DNA from: Desulfoprunum benzoelyticum
GTDB lineage: Bacteria > Desulfobacterota > Desulfobulbia > Desulfobulbales > Desulfocapsaceae
Reading direction: 5' to 3'
Assembly: GCF_014201505.1 (NCBI RefSeq)
Contig: NZ_JACHEO010000012.1
Coordinates: 53,704-117,703 of the forward strand
Length of the DNA: 64,000 nucleotides
The notes under the pieces were generated by a model. That model made no database searches, was not told where the DNA came from, and saw only the letters and a program-made list of their open reading frames with translations. Numbering within the stretch: position 1 is the stretch's first letter; every line of letters starts with the position of its first letter. Shown piece after piece: positions 58,686 through 64,000 of this stretch. Made by a program: the position numbers and the translations under genes.

Positions 58686-60662
58686 TCACTCGCAAAGGTC
58701 CCGGTCGATCTCTTCAACCTTGCCCTGGGCCGTCTCCCACCGCTCATACCACCTTTCCAATCGCCGCTTGCACTCCTCGTAGGCCCGGCTGGTCGCCACC
58801 CAGGCCTTCTCGTCGCGGTACAGATCCGGATCGGCCATCTGGGCCTCCAGCTCGTCCTTTTCCGCCTCGAGTTTTTCCACCTGCGCTTCCGCCTCCTTGA
58901 CCTTCTGCAGCCAGGGACCTGCCCGGCGACTGCGTTCCTGGCGCAGCAGGGCCTCCTGCTTCTTGCGCTCGCGCCGGTTGGAGGAGGGGTCGCCGTCGAC
59001 GGTCGCCATCTCGCCCCTGGCCGCCGCCGCTATTGACGCCTCCCGTTCCTCGCCCAGTTCGGCCTGCTTGACCAGATACTCGGAGACATTGCCCTCATAC
59101 AGGGTGATCCGGCCATCCTTGACCTCGATCACCCGATTGACGAAGCTGTCGACGAAATAGCGGTTGTGGGAGACGACGACGATCGTGCCGTCGTACTGGG
59201 CCATCGCCTCCTGCAGCACCTCCTGCGAACTCATGTCGAGATGGTTGGTCGGCTCGTCGAGCAGCATCAGGTTGGCCGGGGTGGCGATCATCCGCGCCAG
59301 CGCCAGCCGGCTCTTCTCGCCGCCCGAGAGCACCGCCACCTTCTTCTCGACCTCGTCGCCGCGGAACAGAAAGGCCCCGAGCAGCGAGCGCATCCGGGTG
59401 ACGGTCAGGTCCTCGCCGACCAGGGCCATGGTCTCGAGCGCCGACAGCTGCGGCGACAACTCCTGGGCCTGGTGCTGACCGAAGTACGAGCGACGGACAT
59501 TGGCCCCGAGCCGCACCTCACCGCGATCCGGCGCGATCAGCCCGGCAAGGATCTTCAGGAAGGTCGATTTGCCGGCGCCGTTGACGCCGACCACCGCCGC
59601 CTTGTCGCCCCGCTGCAGCTGGAGGTCGACGCCGCCGAAGACCTCCCGATTGCCGAAACTTTTGGCCAGGCCCTCGACCTGGAGTACATCGCGGCCGGAG
59701 GACGGGGCCGGCGGGAAGGTGAAGCGGATCTGCTGCTCGTCGTCCTCCAGCTCGATCAGCTCCAGTTTCTCCATCTGTTTGACCCGGCTCTGCACCTGTT
59801 TGGCCTTCGTCGACTTGGCCCGGAAACGCTCAACGAATCGCATCGTCTGGCGGATCTTGGCCTGCTGGTTGTCATAGGCCGCCTTCTCCACCGTCCGCCG
59901 CTCTTCCTTTTCCCGGACAAAATAGGAATAGTTGCCCTTGTAGGCGGTCAACCGGCCGAGGCTGAGCTCCCAGGTCATCTCGGTGGTGCGGTCGAGGAAG
60001 GTCCGGTCATGGGAGATGATCACCATCGCCCCGCGGTGATTGCGCAGGAATTCCTCGACCCAGGTCAGCGACTGCAGGTCGAGGTGATTGGTCGGCTCAT
60101 CGAGCAGCAGCAGCGACGGGGCCTCGAGCAGCATCTTGGCCAGCATCAGCCGCATCAGCCAGCCGCCGGAAAAAGACGAGGCCGGGGCCGTCAGGTCCTG
60201 CTGGGAAAAGCCGAGGCCGAGCAGGACCTTCTCGATCCGGGCCCGGACCGTATAGATGTCGCTGCCGTCGAGGCGGTGCTGGATATCTCCCTGCCGCTCG
60301 AGCATCTCGCGGAACTCGTCACTCGCCGGGTCGCAGGTCTTGAGCTCCTCGTGGAGCTGGTCGGCCTCCCGCTGCAATGCGAGCAACGGGGCGAAGGCGC
60401 TCTCGGCCTCCTCGTAAAGGGTCTTCTGCGACAACAGGGCGCTCGACTCCTGCGGCAGGTAGCCGACGGTAAAGTGGCGCGAGCGGTTGACGACGCCGTC
60501 GTCGGTGGCGGTAATCCCGGCCATGGTTTTCAACAGCGTCGACTTGCCGGCGCCGTTGACTCCGACCAGGCCGATGCGGTTGCCGGTATGGACCTGAACC
60601 GAAATGTCCTTGAACAGGTACTTGTCGCCGTAACGGACATCAAGGTGATTGACTGACAGCAT
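58686..60662 (-). CDS. ABC-F family ATPase (Uup/YdiF-like)
   Basis: 658 residues with two soluble ABC domains and no membrane part. Both Walker A motifs read GVNGAGKST, the signatures are FSGGWLMRL and LSGGEKSRL, and both Walker B segments end LLLDEPTNHLD. The P-site linker (about 240-315) is basic and a C-terminal coiled coil (about 560-650) is present, as in Uup. ABC-F proteins act on ribosomes or on replication intermediates; antibiotic resistance is possible but not indicated. ATG 60662. Confidence 0.95.
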   Translation of the reverse strand: MLSVNHLDVRYGDKYLFKDISVQVHTGNRIGLVGVNGAGKSTLLKTMAGITATDDGVVNRSRHFTVGYLPQESSALLSQKTLYEEAESAFAPLLALQREADQLHEELKTCDPASDEFREMLERQGDIQHRLDGSDIYTVRARIEKVLLGLGFSQQDLTAPASSFSGGWLMRLMLAKMLLEAPSLLLLDEPTNHLDLQSLTWVEEFLRNHRGAMVIISHDRTFLDRTTEMTWELSLGRLTAYKGNYSYFVREKEERRTVEKAAYDNQQAKIRQTMRFVERFRAKSTKAKQVQSRVKQMEKLELIELEDDEQQIRFTFPPAPSSGRDVLQVEGLAKSFGNREVFGGVDLQLQRGDKAAVVGVNGAGKSTFLKILAGLIAPDRGEVRLGANVRRSYFGQHQAQELSPQLSALETMALVGEDLTVTRMRSLLGAFLFRGDEVEKKVAVLSGGEKSRLALARMIATPANLMLLDEPTNHLDMSSQEVLQEAMAQYDGTIVVVSHNRYFVDSFVNRVIEVKDGRITLYEGNVSEYLVKQAELGEEREASIAAAARGEMATVDGDPSSNRRERKKQEALLRQERSRRAGPWLQKVKEAEAQVEKLEAEKDELEAQMADPDLYRDEKAWVATSRAYEECKRRLERWYERWETAQGKVEEIDRDLCE

Positions 60663-60962
60663 GCTTGTATATGGTTTTTCTCGTTATATTGATCTGTTGC
60701 ACCAGGTAAAACGCATCATTACCGAGTTCGGACACCAAGTGTGTTCACAACTTTGAAATACGCTAAATAACTGTATTAACGGTATAATACTATATGAGGT
60801 ACGGAAGAGTATACCAGCGGTGCGGAATAATTGAAATTCCCTTTCACTGCTGGCCAAAACAGGTCGTAAGCAGACAGCCGTCCTGCTGAATTGTGGTGCA
60901 GGATATTTGCACCGACGGTGAAATAACCTGCCGGCCGAGGGGCTACCCACTTTAAGAACGCG
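60663..60962. other. AT-rich interval upstream of the ABC-F gene, open in two frames
   Basis: No recognised gene. On the minus strand two different frames stay open across about 60690-60950 with no protein-like similarity that I can name. That may mark a non-coding repeat element, possibly the material that replaced the rest of the broken PIN toxin. A TATAAT hexamer occurs at 60783-60788 without a well-spaced -35. Confidence 0.4.
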
Positions 60963-61001
60963 GCTATCTCTAATGACATTGGTATCAAAGAAGGTTTTTA
61001 T
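60963..61001 (-). pseudogene. PIN-domain (VapC-like) toxin remnant, first ~12 codons
   Basis: Immediately overlapping the antitoxin stop, the minus strand reads ATA AAA ACC then encodes FFDTNVIRDS, the N-terminal strand and first catalytic Asp of PIN toxins. The frame then continues open to 60684 but loses PIN character. ATG followed by a TGA overlap in the parent module would become exactly this ATA/TAA by one G-to-A change, so the toxin appears to have lost both its start codon and almost all its body. Confidence 0.5.
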
Positions 61002-61216
61002 AAATATTTTTTGTCCAGATATTTCTTGTAATCTTTTTCGTCTACTTGCTTCTCTTTAAGTATCCCCTTCAATGATCTTATAGTTGGAGTGAGCGTTTCT
61101 TCCTTATTCAACTTCTCATTTTTTATTATTTCAAATAGATCAGCAACGATCCGCGACACAGATTTTCCAGTTTGCGCAGAGTATTCTTTGGCTGATTCAA
61201 TCAAATTGTCGTCCAT
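60998..61216 (-). CDS. DUF6364-type antitoxin-like protein
   Basis: 72 residues: MDDNLIESAKEYSAQTGKSV followed by SRIVADLFEII, the ribbon-helix-helix-like core of DUF6364 antitoxins, then a Lys-rich tail ending KKYL. The family normally starts with a short KLTLRMDD strand; here the coding frame begins at MDD, so the DNA-contacting strand may be trimmed, and the gene abuts the FNT channel gene (17 bp). The downstream toxin is only a stub, so this may be an orphan. Confidence 0.65.
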   Translation of the reverse strand: MDDNLIESAKEYSAQTGKSVSRIVADLFEIIKNEKLNKEETLTPTIRSLKGILKEKQVDEKDYKKYLDKKYL

Positions 61217-61233
61217 CCGTATTCTGCCCCATG

Positions 61234-62067
61234 TCAGGGGTTTTCGTCCCCACTTGGCACCCTTCGATAGATGACGTGGTAAACAAGTGCCACTATCACA
61301 CTGCCGCCGATGAGGTTGCCTAGAATTACCGGCACTATATTGCTAAAGAATCCAACCCAGGTGATGGCATCGGTGTTCAATCCGGTGTGACCAAAAGCTT
61401 TCAGCAGCATGGCAAGCGGGATAAAGTACATATTGGCGATGCTATGTTCAAAGCCGGCGGCAACGAATGCCGATATCGGAAAGACGATCGCCACGACCTT
61501 ATCGATGACGCTGCGCCCGGCAAATGCCATCCACACGGCCATGCAAACCAAAACATTGCACAGAACTCCTTTAAAGAAAGCTGTCCAGAACGGCATGGTG
61601 CATTTGGCAGCGGCGATTTTGAGATATTGATCTGCAATTGCGCCGTTGTTCATTTCAGGATGCCCGGAAAGGAACACCAGCAGCGCTAATCCGACTGCAC
61701 CTATAAAATTTGCACAGCAGACAACAGCCCAGTTTTTCATCAACTCAAAGGCTGTAATCTTGCCATCTGCCCATGCCATGGCGAGCAGATTGTTGCCCGT
61801 GAACAATTCTGCACCGGCGACAACCACAAGAATCAATCCCAAGGAAAAGGCTAAACCGCCTAGTAATTGGCCCGTAGCAAAACCCAGCGAAGCGTCGGAT
61901 TTAATCAACACAAAGTAGAGTGCACCTAAACCGATGAAAGCCCCGGCAAGCACACCCAGCATGAGCATGGAAAGGAGGGGAAGGCGCGCCTTGGCAACGC
62001 CGATTTTTTCTACTTTCTCAGCAATTTCCTTGGGCGAAAAAGCGTCGAAGCCAAAGATTTCTGACAT
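61234..62067 (-). CDS. Formate/nitrite transporter (FNT) family channel
   Basis: 277 residues from ATG 62067 (MSEIFGFDAFSPKEIAEK); an in-frame ATG at 62076 adds three residues. Six helices fit the FNT pentameric channel fold, with GAELFTGNNLLA, NFIGAVGLALLV, VLCNVLVCMAVWMA and FEHSIANMYFIP, including the central His of the FNT gate (FEHSIANMY). The substrate is formate, nitrite or hydrosulfide; close HSC-type channels are possible in a sulfate reducer. Base composition is lower in GC than the core window. Confidence 0.92.
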   Translation of the reverse strand: MSEIFGFDAFSPKEIAEKVEKIGVAKARLPLLSMLMLGVLAGAFIGLGALYFVLIKSDASLGFATGQLLGGLAFSLGLILVVVAGAELFTGNNLLAMAWADGKITAFELMKNWAVVCCANFIGAVGLALLVFLSGHPEMNNGAIADQYLKIAAAKCTMPFWTAFFKGVLCNVLVCMAVWMAFAGRSVIDKVVAIVFPISAFVAAGFEHSIANMYFIPLAMLLKAFGHTGLNTDAITWVGFFSNIVPVILGNLIGGSVIVALVYHVIYRRVPSGDENP

Positions 62068-62138
62068 GGTATGCATGCTCTCTGATTTAGCGGCGAGCTA
62101 CGGCATTCTGCTCGAACGATTGGTTATTGTGAGAATTC

Positions 62139-62456
62139 TTATTTGCCATCTTTCTTATCAGATAGAAGCTGACTGAGGTTTGCAAAAGGAGTGTGAGAAG
62201 TTGTGGCTTTTTTTTCGTTATCTGAATTGTGATCTGGCAACCATTCGGCGTCTAACATGCGGGAATGTTCGTTATCATGACAGTACAGGCACAACAGTTC
62301 CCAGTTGCTGCCGTCGGGGGGATTGTTCCTTGGATTATGATCCTTGTGATGGACCGTCAACTCGCGCAGTTTTTTTCCTGAAAAATCTCGACCACACTTT
62401 CCACAGACCCACGGCAAAAGTTTCAACGCTTGATTTCGATAGTCAACATTTTTCAT
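62139..62456 (-). CDS. Small HNH nuclease-fold protein (YajD-like)
   Basis: 105 residues. Zinc-knuckle cysteines (C18 and C21 in CGKCGRDF; CLYC) and the HNH core VHHKDHNPRNNP are intact. YajD-type proteins are small stand-alone HNH proteins of unknown role. It lies between the FNT and flavoprotein genes in the same direction but with its own spacing. Confidence 0.85.
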   Translation of the reverse strand: MKNVDYRNQALKLLPWVCGKCGRDFSGKKLRELTVHHKDHNPRNNPPDGSNWELLCLYCHDNEHSRMLDAEWLPDHNSDNEKKATTSHTPFANLSQLLSDKKDGK

Positions 62457-62506
62457 TTTATTTTTTTAGAAAAATTTATCATAGAGTTCAGCGATTTGCT
62501 CGCCGG

Positions 62507-63160
62507 TTACAACTTCTTTAAGGCTTGGGCGATTTTTCTTCCCAGTTCGGTGGCCGCTTCAACTGCTATTGATTGATCTTCAAATGTATTTATGCCAACC
62601 GTTTCAACAGTTGCATTTTCTCCATATAGCATTTTGATGCCAGACATTTTGCATTCGTCCCCGCTTCCACATTTTACACATGGAACATTCCCTTGTACTT
62701 TCACAGCGCCTACAAAGTTCATTCCTTCTTCCATCATGTAAAACTGGACGGCGTTAACACCCATTTGGCAGGCGGGAGGCAATGCGTCATTATCTTCTGA
62801 GACACAGCACGTAATGACGGCACCTCCCGGCTTGGCAGCCATAAATCCCTTTTTATGACGTAATGGATACAACCGTTCGATAAATGCCTTGGTTCGCGAA
62901 TCAAGCGAGGAATATGGTGTGAAGCCAGCTATTACCAACGCATCTGCATTTTTTGCTTTTTCAGCTAACATAATACCGTCATCGTTGATAACGCACTGAT
63001 TGGTTTCAAGACACCCTAAACAAGCTCTGCAAGGAGCGACGGTGTAATCTATCAGCTTAATAAATTCCGTTTCACATCCTGTTGCATCCAGAACTGCTTT
63101 AAGCGCTCTATCTGTGTTACTGTTTTTTATTGGAGATCCTGACACACCCAATACCTTCAT
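62507..63160 (-). CDS. Iron-sulfur flavoprotein-like NAD(P)H/FMN reductase
   Basis: 217 residues with a flavodoxin-like fold: the phosphate loop GSPIKNSNTDRAL binds FMN. Cysteines C44, C47, C50 and C56 (C-x2-C-x2-C-x5-C) match the iron-sulfur flavoprotein motif, giving a 4Fe-4S cluster next to FMN. A second Cys triad (C161, C164, C170) near the C-terminus is less usual. Such proteins reduce oxygen species or act as electron carriers in anaerobes. Confidence 0.85.
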   Translation of the reverse strand: MKVLGVSGSPIKNSNTDRALKAVLDATGCETEFIKLIDYTVAPCRACLGCLETNQCVINDDGIMLAEKAKNADALVIAGFTPYSSLDSRTKAFIERLYPLRHKKGFMAAKPGGAVITCCVSEDNDALPPACQMGVNAVQFYMMEEGMNFVGAVKVQGNVPCVKCGSGDECKMSGIKMLYGENATVETVGINTFEDQSIAVEAATELGRKIAQALKKL

Positions 63161-63278
63161 TTTTCCTCCTTTATTATTTACGGTCCATTACTGTGGCTAA
63201 CGTGCTGGTCAGCCGCACCGGGCCACTGACGTAAGAATTCAAAACCGCAATCTTCCCGGTATCGGCTGGACTTGGTGG

Positions 63279-63728
63279 TTATGGCAAATGCTCCAAATCT
63301 TCCAGGTCCTTATGTCGTGCAGCTGCTTTTTTGTTGACCTTGAGGTCTTCGAGAGAAATGAAATTCAACAAAATACCGTCAATTTCAACCACCTCGCGCC
63401 GAGAGTAACATTCCAAGAAGCTGACGCCAGAAGCGCCAGTGATAACTTCTATGCGAACCGGAGGTACGCCCATGCGTATAACTCTGTCCTTGTCAAGGAA
63501 CAATTCTTGCGAAACCATCTCGTTAGGCATTCCAAAATCATGGAGTACCATAGCCGCCTTCTGGGCATTGGCCTCACTCACCGCAATCCAAATATCCATA
63601 TCTCCGGTTGCACGGGGATACCCATGGTACCCCACCGCATAACCACCAACGAGCAAATATTCAACGCCGTGAGAGTTCAGAAGTCTCAAGAAATCTTTGA
63701 AGTCTGGATGTAACTCGATCGTATCCAT
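63279..63728 (-). CDS. Minimal nucleotidyltransferase-like protein (DUF6036 type)
   Basis: 149 residues of the nucleotidyltransferase superfamily. The GG motif and two Asp are visible in LLVGGYAVGYHG and TGDMDIWI, with a third acidic residue in RIEVITGA. Proteins of this group are partners in two-gene modules that resemble toxin-antitoxin or defence pairs. Its start lies 68 bp inside the preceding small gene, so the two are tightly coupled. Function not established. Confidence 0.8.
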   Translation of the reverse strand: MDTIELHPDFKDFLRLLNSHGVEYLLVGGYAVGYHGYPRATGDMDIWIAVSEANAQKAAMVLHDFGMPNEMVSQELFLDKDRVIRMGVPPVRIEVITGASGVSFLECYSRREVVEIDGILLNFISLEDLKVNKKAAARHKDLEDLEHLP

Positions 63729-63867
63729 AGACCATCCTTCGGTTCAGTTCAATTGCTTCTAAACGTGCCTGTGCCCCTTTTGATAGCCAAAAAGACTTTT
63801 CTTCCTCAGTCTCATATAACGATGAAACTAATAGTTTACTCTTGTCTAGCCTCGGAAGTGTGTCCAT
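63661..63867 (-). CDS. Small partner protein of the nucleotidyltransferase
   Basis: 68 residues from ATG 63867 (GAGG eight bases upstream): MDTLPRLDKSKLLVSSLYET, then a FWLSKGAQARLEAIELNRR helix and a YGYDRVTSRLQRFLE ending. That pattern recurs in small proteins encoded just before DUF6036-like nucleotidyltransferases. It is probably an accessory or antitoxin-like subunit. A longer frame to 63936 has no support. Only 64-130 bp of non-coding DNA follow to the right edge. Confidence 0.65.
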   Translation of the reverse strand: MDTLPRLDKSKLLVSSLYETEEEKSFWLSKGAQARLEAIELNRRMVYGYDRVTSRLQRFLETSELSRR

Positions 63868-64000
63868 ACAATTCCCCTCGATAACCCCTGACGTGAAGTA
63901 CATTGGGTCGCGGTAGGAATGCAGGTCACCCTGCACCCCCCGCGCAGATCCCAGCGTGCGCTCCTAACGCACTGGGCTCCTCTCTCGTGTGTTTGGCGTC

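Noticed and set aside
60753..60788. TTGAAA and TATAAT as a promoter for the ABC-F gene
   Set aside because: The two elements face the plus strand, away from the gene, and are 24 bp apart, too far for a normal sigma70 promoter.
63161..63278. Possible integron attC site between the flavoprotein and nucleotidyltransferase genes
   Set aside because: A TAACG core-like word is present, but no complementary GTTRRRY core or extended imperfect palindrome could be paired.

Overview
The window looks like a chromosomal stretch of a high-GC, Gram-negative, probably anaerobic bacterium of the Desulfobacterota (Deltaproteobacteria). The outer-membrane genes (TamA/TamB, LolC/LolD, a PagL-like lipid A deacylase) show a two-membrane cell. 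The AhbD-type heme maturase, the indolepyruvate/phenylacetate-CoA-ligase/Liv gene set, the short decarboxylating 6-phosphogluconate dehydrogenase, acetyl-CoA synthetase with an OFA-family carrier, and an NapH-like membrane Fe-S protein fit sulfate reducers or their relatives. No rRNA, tRNA, CRISPR array, prophage or complete insertion sequence was seen. Most of the window is densely coded housekeeping DNA.

Layout. 0-1.9 kb: end of an ECF-type cobalt/nickel importer (CbiM/N tail, CbiQ, CbiO). 1.9-7.1 kb: tamA-tamB on the minus strand. 7.3-13.2 kb, plus strand: rlmD-like, lysS, lolC-lolD, dmeF. 13.2-17 kb: an HD-GYP protein, an ADP-ribosylglycohydrolase and an orphan Liv-type lipoprotein. 17.4-21.3 kb, minus: uvsE-gnd-zwf-cyclase, an oxidative pentose phosphate operon with no recognisable lactonase. 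21.5-30 kb, minus: hisD-rsmG-leuB-prs, then a fused cNMP-binding/AAA+/membrane Fe-S protein and an SDR. 30.4-33.2 kb, plus: ahbD-hemE-HD. 33.3-37.5 kb, minus: a dead M50 protease homologue, acsA and an OFA carrier, followed by about 880 bp of AT-rich non-coding DNA containing a repeat cluster. 38.3-40.6 kb, plus: yqeY and a Kef-type antiporter. 40.6-47.1 kb, minus: a TetR-controlled operon of pagL, hlyD, rbbA and an ABC-2 permease. 47.4-49.6 kb, minus: PNPOx-like protein, radical SAM protein, rph. 49.6-56.7 kb, minus: a phenylacetate-CoA ligase/branched-chain transport operon (iorA remnant, paaK, ACT, livK remnant, livHMGF, paaK). 57-60.7 kb: a CBS-ACT protein, a rubredoxin/DUF2231 protein and an ABC-F ATPase. 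60.7-64 kb: an AT-richer accessory islet with a broken toxin-antitoxin pair, an FNT channel, an HNH protein, an iron-sulfur flavoprotein and a nucleotidyltransferase pair.

Functional links. The gnd-zwf operon supplies NADPH and pentose phosphates; its last gene, a cyclase-family metal hydrolase, is a candidate for the missing lactonase step. The aromatic-acid operon combines transport and CoA activation, but its ferredoxin oxidoreductase gene is reduced to 31 codons and its binding-protein gene to a C-terminal stub. The most unusual single protein is the 879-residue fusion at 23157-25796, which joins a cyclic-nucleotide-type sensor and a degenerate sigma54-type AAA+ module to an NapH/CcgA-like membrane Fe-S module. 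All functions are read from sequence by eye; no database search was run.
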